DNA from: Humulus lupulus
Taxonomy: Eukaryota; Streptophyta; Magnoliopsida; Rosales; Cannabaceae
DNA length: 64,000 bases
Direction: 5' to 3'
Assembly: GCF_963169125.1 (NCBI RefSeq)
Contig: NC_084795.1
Location: 97,397,411-97,461,410, forward strand
The notes below the pieces were generated by a model that saw only the letters and a list, made by a program, of their open reading frames with translations, was not told the DNA's origin and ran no database searches. The position numbers were made by a program, and so were the translations under genes. Positions 31,453-43,847 of the stretch are shown here, piece by piece. Positions within the stretch are counted from its first letter, which is position 1. Every line of letters begins with the position of its first letter.

Positions 31453-33352
31453 TGTTCGTTTTTATAGATCAAATCAGAGATTATACGCAGGGGAACAACA
31501 ATCAAAATTGTTAATTTAATCCCACAAGATTTCTAGATCTACATCTTCACATACATATATATATATTGAATCAAAGATATTAATAGAAAATTACCTCAAG
31601 CCCTTCCTTGTTGCTATCTTTTTGTATGGCAAAAATCCTTGAGATCTCACACCAAGATCTTCCAAAATGTTCTCAGCACACAAAGAACGAGTGTGGGCTT
31701 GCTATACAAAATAATAGGCAAAATCTATTTATGAGATATTCTCAACACATGAGATCTGATAAAGTTTGGACCTAAGTTTGTGAAAAACAGTGACCTATGT
31801 TTGTATCATTGTTCTCTTTCTCTCAGAGAGATTTCACGATATATTTTCTATCCCTGAAAAGTATCGTTCTGAAAAACTGATATCCTATATTAAATATATC
31901 TAATATATTAAAAATAAAATATTAGTTATTTTAAACAATTTGAAAATAATGAATCAGTTATCAGATTTTGATTAAATAATAATATTTTAATCATATTACA
32001 ATATCTCATTATTTATTTAATATTTAAATATCTAAAATTGTGGAACCAATAAACTACCAAGAGCTTCTTATGCGTGTAGCACAATGACTGAGCACTGTGC
32101 TACACGTGTACCACATGCCAAAGAAGACATGTGATTTTTACCAATTTTTTTATTATTATTTAAATACCAAAATTCCCAAAAATAAATTAATTCAAAATTA
32201 ATAATATTTTTGTTAAATCAAATAATTAATTAATTACACATAAGTGTACAATAATTATGTTTAGTGCATAGAAAAATATTTTACTTATCAAATAAGTCAT
32301 TTTGCCCATTTTTGTATTTATCTTTGTCAGTGTTTGTTTGAGCCATTTCGGGGACCATGGACCTATAACATTAAGCTCCAATAAATTGAAACTAAATAAT
32401 TAAACTCTTTAATTATAATATTTAATTTATTAATTATGATATTTCTCCACTATAAATTCAGAATTGCACTCTTTATGTTATAGATATACTTTTACAAAAA
32501 TCATATTCTAAGATGTCCATTGATATAACTATCTTACAATAGTTCAACCCTCTAATTAATTAGTTCATAAATTAGAATGGAACAATTACCATTTTTCCTT
32601 TCTAATTTACTTCTTATTCCTTAAGTACTATTAATTCACTAGTGAATAATTAATCTATAATCTAATTATAGATTTGAGCTCAAAATCATTCAGTTCCAGA
32701 ATTAACCCTTAAGGGAAATAATATATGATCTGCTAGGAAAGAGTAAATTTTGTATTGTTGATACATGTTCCCAGCCATCCATGATATTAAATCTCCAAAA
32801 CAAAAGTCATTAGCCTCATTCTATGAAGAGGCCTTAACGAATGAATCAAAAGATTTAATAAACATGAACAGGAGTTCATGAACACTCAGGATTTAGGTTG
32901 ATCTATAAATGATCATCAGTTATGATATGAATTACAAGTCTTTATTGTTAAATAGTTTTTGGATAAAGACTTTTATTAATATCGGTCCATGTCATATATA
33001 ATCATATTATATAAAGCACCTTTACCGAGATGTCTTACCACATCAATAATCTGAATCTAGATTATTTGTATCAACATGATACTCAGCAAACCGTACTTAC
33101 AACCCCAATTAAAGAATTCCATAACTTTAATATTGTTGTTGTTGACTATTTTTATTCATTCATGTGATCTTAATTCTCTCGTACTAATACAAGATCATAT
33201 CCTCAATAATGAATACAAATTTTTTCTGATATTTACAAAATTATTCAAACAATAATTTAATAATCTAAATATAACAATAAAAAACCAATGTATTTATTTA
33301 TTCATCGAAATAATAAATGTCTTTTACATGCTTTTAGGACATACTCCTAACA
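31453..33352 (-). repeat. copia-2 5' LTR
   Basis: 1900 bp, TGTTAGGAG to ACGAACA in element orientation. Its first 928 bases match the truncated 3' LTR at 15650-16574. Ends at 33352 inside copia-3 RNase H. Confidence 0.9.
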
Positions 33353-33732
33353 AACAGGAAGTCTACTTCTCGAATGGTGTTTACTCTTGGGGGTGGAGCT
33401 ATGATTTGGAGAAGCGTAAAGCAATCTGCAATCTCAAATTCCACCATGGAGGCTGAGTACATAGACGTGGTAGAAGCAGCTGAGGAAATAGTCTGGCTAA
33501 AGAGGTTATTTTCAGATCTTGGTGTTATTCCAGAAATTGATAAACTGCTTGTGTTGTTTTGTGACAATACAGGAGTGATGACCCACTATAAAGAACCTTG
33601 AAGTCACAAGAGGAGTAAGCATATAGAAAGGAAATATCACATTATTCAAGAATATATGGCCAGGGGAGATGTGAAGGTTATGAAGATTGTAACTGAAGAC
33701 AATCTTCGAGATCTGTTTAGTTTCAATTAGTG
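33353..33732 (+). pseudogene. copia-3 RNase H end
   Basis: Plus strand from the copia-2 junction: RKSTSRMVFTLGGGAMIW, then SNSTMEAEYIDVVEAAEEIV and VLFCDNTGVMTHYKEP, a stop, then SHKRSKHIERKYHIIQEY. It is the last third of a copia RNase H, broken by one in-frame stop (33599-33601). The 5' part of this element lies beyond the copia-2 insertion and is not in the window. Confidence 0.88.
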
Positions 33733-33744
33733 CAAGTGGGGGTT
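33733..33744 (+). promoter_or_regulatory. copia-3 polypurine tract
   Basis: CAAGTGGGGGTT between the end of the RNase H region and the LTR start TGTTGGGGG. Confidence 0.8.
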
Positions 33745-35573
33745 TGTTGGGGGTTTTATGCCCTAATTAAAATTCAATTTCTTTGTAATCTTATTTTATT
33801 ATCAATAAAAGATTAGAAATAATTTTTTGACTTGGCCAATCACTTTGCTCATATGTTTTATTTTCATGATTTTTTGTTTAATATAAACTTCTATTAAATC
33901 TCGAGCATATAGTTAATCTTATTTATAGTGACGTACTCACAGTGGAATATAAATATGATTATATGTTCAAAATAAGTTAGTCCTAAGATTATTCAGTGCA
34001 CAGGATTTACACTGACTTGCCAATCTACGATATGATCTACTTACACATTGCATTGTTATGTTCTTTCCAAAACATTAGCAAAATAGATAAGGTCGGATGT
34101 ATTTTTTACATAGGACTGGACCGATATTGACAGTTGATAAGATAAGTAAACATACCGTTATTATCTATTCTAGTCATATCATATAGTTGACCATAGGTCA
34201 ATTCAATCTCAATTCTGAGTGGTTAGTATTCTAACTGATTGTATTATTTGGGTTCTTTGACTTGTTCGTTACCAGCTTACCCTATGGACTAGCCCATACT
34301 TACATTTTGGGAACTCGGTAGTATAATTGAGTGGGAGTGTTAATCATAGATATGAACATCTATAGCTTCTGATGAAGAAGTGAAATGATGGTTTCCTTTT
34401 AGTTTGGTTCAAGGTGTTAAATGATAGAGATCTCACTTCTATAATTAAATTAGTTTACTGAAATATCATTTACAAGGAACTAAGTGTTTTAAGGATAAAA
34501 TACAATGAGAGGTAAAACGGTATTTTAGTCCTATCTCATTATAGACCGTCTATAGAGGATTGAGTGACAATTGTGGTTGTAACAATGGATAATTAATAGC
34601 ATATCTATATTTGTTATAGAGCATTCTATGAATTCAAGAATGCAATTCCGAGTCTGTAGTGGAGTCACGAGGAATTAATAAGTTAGTAAATTTATTTGTT
34701 AGATTTATGATAACTTATTGGAGCTTGATTTCATAGGCCCATGGTCCGCATTGTACCTTGGATAAAATCATCTAGATAGTCTCAATTAATTGATTTGATT
34801 ATCAATTATAATTATCAAAGTTGACCAGGTCAATTTTGGATGGTTTCACAGAGTTATGTAATTTTGAGAAGAAACGAGAAATTAGGGCAGATTTATTAAT
34901 TAAGATAAATTGCAATCTAAATTAATAAATAAGTTTAAATCATGTTTCAAATTATAAATAATTAATTTGATAAATGATTTACATTTTTATCTAATTAATT
35001 AAATCAATAGAAAATAATACAAGCATTGATTTTAAGTCCAATGGGCTTATAATCAAATGGGAAATTTCACGGGCCTAAAGCCCATGATAATTTTATTGAT
35101 TTTTTAATTAAATTAAATGGCTTAATTGAGTCTATAAAATGAATACTTAGAGAGAAGTCAAAACACAAGTTGAGAAGTTCATTAATCAGATTTTCTGATA
35201 GTTTTAGATTCTCTCTAAACACAAGTCATTTTCTAAGCCTCTTTGTTATTTTCTCTTCTTCTCTCTGTATCTATCTCATGTGTTGAGAATTGTCCACTCT
35301 AGTCTAGGTGATTCTAAGGATACTTTGGAAGACTGTGAAGAAATTAGAAGAACGGTTCAGTTTCTTGATAATACTTTGTGAGAGAAAGGATACAAGAGTT
35401 AGAGAAACTGAAGGAAGGACTCATTCATTCCGTTAAGTATACTGTAAGTATTCTTATCATTGTTTCTCTTTTAATTTAATTTTAGAAACATGTTCTAGGT
35501 TATCTCATATTAATTTGTTTAATATTAGATTTACATGAAAATAAATAAAGATCTTGTATAAGTTTTCTTAACA
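33745..35573 (+). repeat. copia-3 3' LTR
   Basis: About 1829 bp from TGTTGGGGGTTTTATGCCC to TTCTTAACA. The right edge is set by the abrupt start of Tat-D pol sequence at 35574. No second LTR in the window. Confidence 0.75.
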
Positions 35574-36489
35574 GCAGAACCCCCAGAAGTGCACCTTTGG
35601 GGTCTCGTTGGGGAAATTTATCGGCTTTATAGTTAACTCCAGGAGGATCGAGGAAAACCTTGAAAAAATCAGATCGTTGTAAGAAATGCCGTCACCCAAG
35701 TCGTAGATAGAAGTCCAAAGCTTAACTAGAAAGTCGCGACCTTAAATTAGTTTGTGTCAAAGTCCACAGACAAATGCCTCCCCTTCTATAATTTTCTCAG
35801 GGGGGAACAAGCGATTTGAATGGACAGAAGAATGAGAACATACATTTCAGGATCTGAAGACATATTTAGTCGAACCCCCCATGTTATCAACACCGATTGT
35901 TGGGGAGTGTCTACATTTATACCTAGCACTAACTGAGAACGCGGTTAGCGCTGTGTTTGTTCAATAAGAAAATCGAGCACAAAAACTAGTGTACTGCACA
36001 AGTAAGAGGCTAATGGGAGTTGAGTCTTGATATCCTCTAATTGAGAAGCTTGTGTGCTTCTTATTCTTGGCTTCGGGGAAGCTTAGATCATATTTTCAGT
36101 CTCACACCATACACATCTTAGCCGATCAACCTTTAAGGTAGGTCTTGGAAAAGCCTAAAGCATCGGGACGTTTATTGAAATGGGCCATTGAACGTAGTTA
36201 GTTCAAAATATTATACAAGCCATGGGCAGCATTAAAGGGTCAAACAGTTGTTGACTTCATAGTTGAATATACTGGGTTCCAGGACGAGCTTATGAGGGAA
36301 CTAGTACAAGAATTATGGAAACTCTTCGTTGATGGGACATCCAACGAGAATGAATCCAGATATGACATAATCTTAATTACACATGAAGGACCTCGCTTCC
36401 ATACAACTCTGAGACTCGGTATTGACACATCCAACAATGAAGCAAGTATGAGGCTTTGTTGGCCAGAGTCCTGGTGGCAAAAGAGTTTA
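35574..36489 (+). pseudogene. Tat-D reverse transcriptase end and two RNase H domains
   Basis: Starts in the RT thumb region with NPQKCTFGVSLGKFIGF. Then an RNase H block with LHLYLALTENAVSAVFVQ, KLRSYFQSHTIHILADQPLR and ASGRLLKWAIERS. A second RNase H begins with WKLFVDGTSNENESRYD and HTTLRLGIDTSNNEA. The dual RNase H arrangement is typical of the plant Tat lineage. Several in-frame stops. It is cut at 36489 by the chromovirus LTR, within the second RNase H; 14 bases beyond the other end of that element (59890-59903) may be its continuation. Confidence 0.85.
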
Positions 36490-38773
36490 TGTAACGCCCA
36501 TGATTACCAAGACCATTACAGTGTGTGTTTAAAATAGTGCTTAACTTGCTAAGCAAGTCGTTTGAACTCAACGACTAAATCAAGGATAAGTATTAAAAAA
36601 TTTGGTCAACAAAATGGCTATTTTTCATTAAAATATTAAGTTTATACACGGGATCCCCAAAATCTGTTTATAGACTTGTAAAAGACGAATAAAATACAAT
36701 TTAGTCATCCTAAGCAGAAAAACAGGGTCTGACCCTAGTTCCTCCCAAGCTATCCCGACCGTGGCGATCAAGGAGGCCACATATGTACACACTGCCCCTG
36801 AAGCTCTCCAACTCATGGCTAGTCCCACTATCTCTTTCCCTTACCTTCACCACATAGCACCCGTGAGCCAAGGCTCAGCAAGAAAACTTAAACCAGCATG
36901 CACAACTAGGAAACATTATAAAAATAGTAAATATAAATCATCAAACTCAATTAACGATAGGATATAAATAACAAACCAACAGTAATATTCAACTCAGTCA
37001 AGTATGAAAACCAAGCTCATCAGCCAATAGAAAAGATTAAGTGTGAACCACACTTCTATTTATGGTATAATACCCAGGCCCAACGCCCTTAGGCCAAGTC
37101 CCTTAGTCTCTTAGCCGACCCGACACCCTTAGGCTGGGCTGCGTTCCGCACGCTTGCTATCGGCCACCAGCACCATTAGGCCGGCTTACACACAAATATA
37201 TTCACAAATAAACAATGCATAGAACATAATCAATGGCAGCGTATATAAGCATGTCCATCCATATATTCCCAGGTACATGTATATTCATATTCATATACGG
37301 GGTTTAAGCCCCAATCACAAATTGGGTGCAGTTTTCTTACCTCAGGTCCCGAGCAGCACGATCCCTAATTCTGAGCCCTTGTGGTATAACCTAGTCAATA
37401 TGCGATAGTGGACAACCATTAAGATCCTAAACCAATTAAAAGCTTTGGAATAATATACGAGCCTCCGGGACCTCGATTTCCACTAAACCATGTAGTAGGA
37501 ATCGTCTCGAGCGCTTAGGTTTAAGTCCCCGACCCACCTCGGGCCTAAAAACCAACTTTGGTTAGAATTGCCTAGGTGGGCTGCGACTTGGTCGCGGCGT
37601 GCCCCAAGTCAGAGGCGTCTACCTCTTATCCCAGGGGGAGGCCGGTCGTGATCGGCCCCTTTAGGGCCACGGTGCGCGTGCAGTACAGCAAGCCCCCAGG
37701 GCTACTATGGTCACAAGGGTCGCGACGTGCCCCCGTGAACCCAGAAATCCTGGGGGTTTTGAACGTTTTCAGCAAACCAAAATCAGCAAAATTCACCCCA
37801 AGTGTGTGCCAAAGCCAGAATCAAGCCTAAAACTCTTAACACCACATCATAAATAGCACATGTAACCTATAATATCAATTCAAACTACCTTAAATCCCAA
37901 AACCCACCTAAGGTTTATCCTCTAGAGAATCCCTTAAATTACAACATAAATCAACAAAAAATAGAATGGAACCCATACCTTAACAACAATCTCCACCCTG
38001 AGTTGATCCTAAAACATTCCTAGCTTGATTCCTCAGTTCCTAAGCTTAAATTCCCTAGTTTTTCTTCAAGAAAATCCTTCAACTTCAAGCACTCCCAAAG
38101 GGAGAGAGTGAGAACGTGAGAAATAAGAGAGAGAGAGATGGGGAAAGTTATGATATATTCTATCCTAGGTCTAAGACTTTCTCACTATACCTCCCAATTA
38201 AAAAGACCAAAATGCCCCTTGCACTAACCCAGCCTCCCAATTGCCCATAAGGGCAAAATGGTCATTTGCCCCGTTTCCTGCTAATTCCTCGAATTTCCCT
38301 ACAAATTCCCTATTAATCCCGACATGCCCAACTATCCACAAAATACTTACTCGTTACTCGATAAATCCCCAAATATTCACTAAGTTCCCAAAATACCCCT
38401 AGGCTCACCTCGAGTCGGGTATTAAACCCCACTGTGAACATTCCGCTAACTCGCTCACTAGGATCACCTTGAGCTGTATACTGCAAATATATCCACATAA
38501 TAATGTGGTCTCAATCATTTACACACATATAATCACATTTATGCCTTCTACAGCTATAGGCCAATATTACAAATATGCCCTTATTATCAAGAATGGGCCC
38601 ACATGCATATTTAATACACATAAACATGCATTTAAATCCATATCATCATATAAATCATGTATGCCACGTAGTCACACATTTAATCAATTAATTCAACATA
38701 TATATATCCCGTTATGCCCTCCAAGCACTATAATCCAGGCACTTAGCCTCAATAGTAAATTCAGGTCGTTACA
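36490..38773 (-). repeat. Chromovirus-like 3' LTR (chromo-1)
   Basis: 2284 bp with inverted ends TGTAACGCCC and GTCGTTACA. Aligns with 57662-59889. Inside it are CACTTCTATTTATGGTATAA and AGGTTTATCCTCTAGAGAAT in both copies. Followed at 38774 by ACTATCCACTCCTTATTGG, the complement of a purine-rich tract, as expected for the inner edge of a minus-strand element. Confidence 0.85.
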
Positions 38774-39215
38774 ACTATCCACTCCTTATTGGAATATCGT
38801 CCTTGAAATTTATTCAATCATCTTGGGATACAAATCTAACTATACCACTAAATCTAGTCCTTTACCTTTTTATCCCTTAGTAACATTCTCACTAGAGCAA
38901 AAATCTTATTCCATAAGACTTTATCTCATTTATCACAAATCCCATTAACTTTTCCTTGCTCAGTAAGTTCCACTGAAATCCTAGGGTCACCTCACCTCAA
39001 CAACGGTAATACTTAACACTTCTTTCCTTGACATTGGCACCACTAACACTTTATGATCCACCATCCATACTAGGGTAAGGCTAACTTGTAGGCCCCTGGC
39101 CTAGTCCTTGGTAAGACCTGGGAAGTCTGTTAAATCGGGAGTCAAAACTCATCTTTCCTTCCCAAAATATCTTATCTTTCTAGTCTACAATACTCGGAGA
39201 GATGCAAAGGTCTCC
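38774..39215 (-). other. chromo-1 internal 3' part, no readable gene
   Basis: Stop-rich. The part next to the LTR (minus strand AAATTTCAAGGACGATATTC) resembles the end of chromovirus pol just before the polypurine tract. Confidence 0.5.
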
Positions 39216-41622
39216 TGTAACGCCCTACTCCCTTAGAGCCGTTACTAAGTGAATTTTTAAGACAAAACAGTGCAATGAACTCGCTAACCGAGGTTTTGAG
39301 GCAAAAGTGTGACTAATAAAAGTTAAGGCTGTAATCCTTGAAAATGCGTTGACTCAATAAAAACTTCTAGTTTTAAACAATTGGGATCCCAAAAATAAGG
39401 TTTGAAAACCAATTACATCTTGAAATAAGGTTACAGTTAAGAAATCATAGATTATTACAGCCATTTTCAAATAAACCCCCAACCAAAGCAGTCGGGCAGG
39501 CCAAACATGTACGCGTCGCTTCACGCTCTCCGTACTCATGGTTGGTTGACTCAGCCTTTGCCCTACCTGCAACACGGAGCACCCGTGAGCCGAAGCCCAG
39601 CAAGAAAACTCATGCAGAACATAACATATGCAGTTAATACAGTTTATCATAACAGATAATCCACAGATAAACAAGTCAATCAATAGACTAAGCAAACACG
39701 GCCATGCCGCCCCAGAGCCTTACCAAAGCCCTGGGGTATCGGTTCTCACCGCGAGGATAACTCATGTATCCCTTGGGTCCCACCCTGAATATAGCATCCC
39801 ATGTGCTAGGTGTTACTTTCGGTCCAAGGCCGCCCCGGCCTACGCCGTTCTCGGCACTTGCCGTTCATTTCATCATAATCACACATATAGTACATTCAAA
39901 ATAATCATTCACACATCATGATTCATTTAAGGTTAAACATTTGCACACAACACAATCTGGGGCCATGCCCTGCAATCATCTCATCATGCAACATGCAATA
40001 TAGGGCCATGCCCGGCAATCACACTATGGGCCCATGCCCTATCCTACGGGTGTTATAGTTTTCTTACCTTAGTTCCAAATGCTTTAAATAGAAAATGACG
40101 GCCCCCGAGCACGATCCACTTCCCGAGCACTAGCTTAACACCTAGTCACAACCAAGATAATGGATACCAATAAGATTAATCTCAAATGAGTTTCTAAACC
40201 AAGTTCTAGTACTCGGAACGTTGAAATTCACCAAACATTGTAAAAGACTCAACCCCGAGCACCCTAGGTTAAATTCCCAAGCCCAAATTCTCAAAATCCC
40301 AAAATTCCTTAAGCGTCGCGGCATGGCCCAACCATGCTGCGGCATGGCCCAACCATGCCGCGGCATGGCTCCCAAACAGAGCCACAAAATGCCCAGAAAC
40401 AGGTAAGGGCCGCGGCCCTACATGGACCATGCCGCGGCCCGCCCTCCATCCTCAGCACAACTAAGCCTTCAAGGGCCGCGGCCCTCCAAGAACCATGCCG
40501 CGGCCCGACCCTTCGAACCCAGAAAAACCCACCATTTTCAAGCTTAAAACCTCACCTTAAGCCATCCCAAAGCTCCCAAATCAAAACCAATTAATAATCA
40601 CAACATTAGGATGGTTTAAACAACAAAATTCCACCAAAAATCCAACCTAACACTCACCAAGATCCCAATTCCAAATTTCTGAAATTTCAAACCTAAAACT
40701 CAAAACCAACCATGGAAATTCTCAATTTCAACCATCAAACTTTAATTTAAACCTTACCTCAGTTGTAGAATCATTTCCCAAAGGATCCCATGACCTATCT
40801 TCAAAGTTTCAAGCCTCAAACTCCACCTTGAACATCAAAATCCATAAACATTCACAACCCAACAAAATCTCATAAATTTAACTTGAGAAAAAGAATTAAT
40901 TGCTTACCTTTACCCTGATTTGTTCTTGATTAACTCTTGAGCTAAACCTCCAAATCCCACAATCAATTTTGAGAAATTCAAGCTTGATTTCTCCTAAGAT
41001 TTCTGTGGATTCATGAAAGAAAGAGGAAAGAAAGAAGAAGAAGAGAGGGTGGAGGCTGGGTCGGTTTCTCTAAGTCTCCAAATGGTTTATTTGTTTTGTT
41101 TTTATAACTTAAGCTGGTTACCTCAAGGTTCGGGGTACCAAAATATCCCCGAGGCAAAAATGGTAAAATCCCCCAGTATTCCCGCCTAGACATCCTAACC
41201 TCAAATATATCTCTAATTATTTATTTTCATAACCCAACATCAAAATACTCCTTGACTCGCTCAAAGTCAAACATAATGCCCCGTTGTGACTTTTCCCCGC
41301 TATCCAGCTCTAGGATCGCCTCGTGCCGAAAGTTACAAATCACGGATATACCCACATACCACTGTGGTCTCAACAATCATCACATATTAATACAGTTATG
41401 CCCAACATGGCCAAAATTACAATTATGCCCTTCTAACACAATCCGGGCCTACATGCATACTAATATACATAGTCATGCATCTCAAATAATCAAATAGTCA
41501 CATAACACGCTTTAAATCATAACCATGCATTTAACTCATAAAATCACACATAAATCCCAACATGCCCTCCTGGCACACTAATCAAGGCCCTTAAGCCTTA
41601 TTAGCTATTTTGGGTCGTTACA
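39216..41622 (-). repeat. Second chromovirus-like LTR (solo LTR or 3' LTR)
   Basis: 2407 bp with TGTAACGCCC and GGTCGTTACA ends, related in plan to but distinct from chromo-1. It is flanked by TCTCC on both sides (39211-39215, 41623-41627), which would make it a solo LTR. However, the right flank read on the minus strand, AAAATGGGAGA, is also a fair polypurine tract, which would make it the 3' LTR of another minus-strand element. Contains the GCCGCGG dyad cluster at 40310-40510. Confidence 0.8.
40310..40510. repeat. GC-rich dyad cluster in the second chromovirus LTR
   Basis: CATGCCGCGGCATGGC-type words three times about 20 bases apart (40312-40371), then GGGCCGCGGCCCT followed by CCATGCCGCGGCCCG twice, 65 bases apart (from 40407 and from 40472). 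Confidence 0.85.
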
Positions 41623-43847
41623 TCTCCCATTTTGGAACTCCGTGTTCCCATGTTTAAAATTTGCGAACTCTTATGTCCTTTTAGTTAGGCAGACACTTCT
41701 GCCCTAATAATCCTATTAACTTCATTGGTTTCTCCGAACTAATTCTGAACCACAATACTTCCTGTCTATCACTCTCGTACTTGCAACAAGTGCTTCTCAC
41801 TCCCTATCTCCCTGTATCTTACCCAGGGTCACTCTGGCCGTTGAGCGACTTCCATCACTATGACTATTCAATCAAGGGACCATATTTATTTCAATGCCCC
41901 AACTACTTACACATTCGATGTACAACTCTTAACCATTCCTACAAGATCTTCTTTCTATATTTCATTGCTCATAGATGTATATCTGCCAACTATCAACTAC
42001 AGGTTCTATACCAATCTTGGTTTCTACTTTGTCTGACTTTATTGTAATCCGTGGTGTCTTATCCGACTAGAGTAGATCTTTCCAACTTGGGATGTCAGCT
42101 TTCATGTTAACTTTCTCTATAAAATCAAGGGTTGCCAATGTGAATCATCCATTAATTTACATTAGAGCCTTAGTCTCATGGTCATCCCTCTATGAGTGAT
42201 CAAACACTTTATTTCCTCATACTAGTGCCTGCCCTACTATTCCATAGCTGTCGTCACCGTACCCTAAAGTGGTTATCTGGCATTACCGTCAACCTAACGC
42301 CCCGTGTAAAACATTAGTGTTCATATCCCTTCATCTATGGTGAAGCACAAACTACCATTCCTTCAGTCTATACACAGGCACACCCTTGTCTTCAAGGCAC
42401 CACCCTATAGTTCCATATCTTAAGCAAGGACAGTATATCCATCATGCCATCCTCCTGTACCAGTCCTCCGCACAAACATTCTAATACCATAGTGTGCTAA
42501 CCAACTCTTATTCTATCTTTTGACAATCTGGTATGAAATTATCCATTCACACAAACTTAAGGTTATGATGTTACCTAAATCTTGGGTGTGGCTATCTTCA
42601 AAGATGCTTCAAGTAGTAGCTGACGTGTCTTACCAGTCTCACTATACTTCTCACCCAACAGGCGTTCTTCAATAATTTCTTTGTGGCTTCTAACTGAATT
42701 CTTCATACATGATCCCACCACTTCCTATAACATGACCTTGAATATCCTTGAACAAAACGAACCTACTCTTTCTGGAGCCTTACATGTAACCCTGCTTCAA
42801 CAGTCTTAGTATTATCAACGAAGTAGTCATTCACGCTCTGCTTCTAACTGGAAGTAGAACAACACGCCCCTAATCAATATGAATATGGCTTGTCCATGTT
42901 ATACCTGTACCCTCTGCTTTTCAAACTTACCTGTGTCATTGAAGCATTGGTCAGTTAAGGTCCTTCGCTGAATACCTATCACATCCTACTCAGTGCAAGA
43001 AATAATTCCTTAAATGTCCCTTTCCTTGATCCCCAGCTAGAAATAACCAAATCGAAAATCAATTCCTGAGAACATTGTCCTATCTTACGACCAGGAAATT
43101 GATCCTTTCCTTCTTAGCAAACGATGTTTGTGTATCCTGTGATGAGATGCTCTATCCAACCAACCCTCAAATCAAATTCCTCTTCAACTGAACTATTAAT
43201 TCTTTTTGTTGAGCTAATATTGTTCTTCATGATGTCCTTGATACCGATTGTATCTGTACCTTAATCCCGTAGCGTACCCAACGATTCCTTATGCACCCAT
43301 CCGAAACCTTATTGGCTAATCCAGTTTCCATTTAGTCTAACTGATATATTCCAGGCGGTATATACCTCAATATCTAGGCATCCCGTAGATGCACCAGGTC
43401 CTTCCTTTTCAGATCTAGACATTACCACCATCTTTTGCAGTTCATGGTTGTCCCTTATTTAACAGATTAATCCTTACTCAGGTTCATATCATAATGCTCA
43501 CATGACGAGCTCAAACAAATCTATTTTAAACCCTTTACCAATAGTACTCTAATCCTTCTCTTAGAAGTTACCAACTTTTCCCCAGCAGGCACTAATATCT
43601 CAAGCCCCGTCATAGAGAAACCTCGAAGCATGTGCCTCATATCTGAGTCTCATCTGGGAGATACGTAGCACTAGCTCATTCAGTTCATTATATCACAAGG
43701 AACAAGAACTAACAAGTTAACTTGTCACCTCAGAGGGACTAGCCTCGGCTCTCGCTGTACCAAGGCAGGCCTTCAAACTAGGGTTGAGTAATCTCTTCTC
43801 CTCGGTTCTTTCAACGTTGATTTTTGGCCATCCTTCTTGATATTTTT
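41623..43847 (-). other. Decayed retrotransposon interior, no readable gene
   Basis: 2.2 kb without a convincing ORF on either strand and without domains I can name. From position, it is internal DNA of chromo-1 or of the element owning the 39216-41622 LTR. Ends abruptly at the Athila LTR. Confidence 0.5.

Larger units (their letters stand above)
15650..33352 (-). mobile_element. Ty1/copia retrotransposon (copia-2), interrupted by Tat-B
   Basis: Minus-strand element with 5' LTR (31453-33352), PBS (31435-31450), gag remnant (29622-29290), integrase (28700-27850), RT split at 27485/18021, RNase H ending near 16632 and 3' LTR (16574-15650). The two coding halves read on from each other across the Tat-B insertion. 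Protease and the zinc knuckle are missing between gag and integrase. The element itself sits in copia-3, whose RNase H is broken at 33353. Confidence 0.88.
33353..35573 (+). mobile_element. Ty1/copia retrotransposon (copia-3), 3' remnant
   Basis: Only RNase H end, polypurine tract and 3' LTR remain. It was split by copia-2 and the left part is gone. It inserted in Tat-D, since Tat-D pol starts abruptly at its right edge. Confidence 0.8.
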
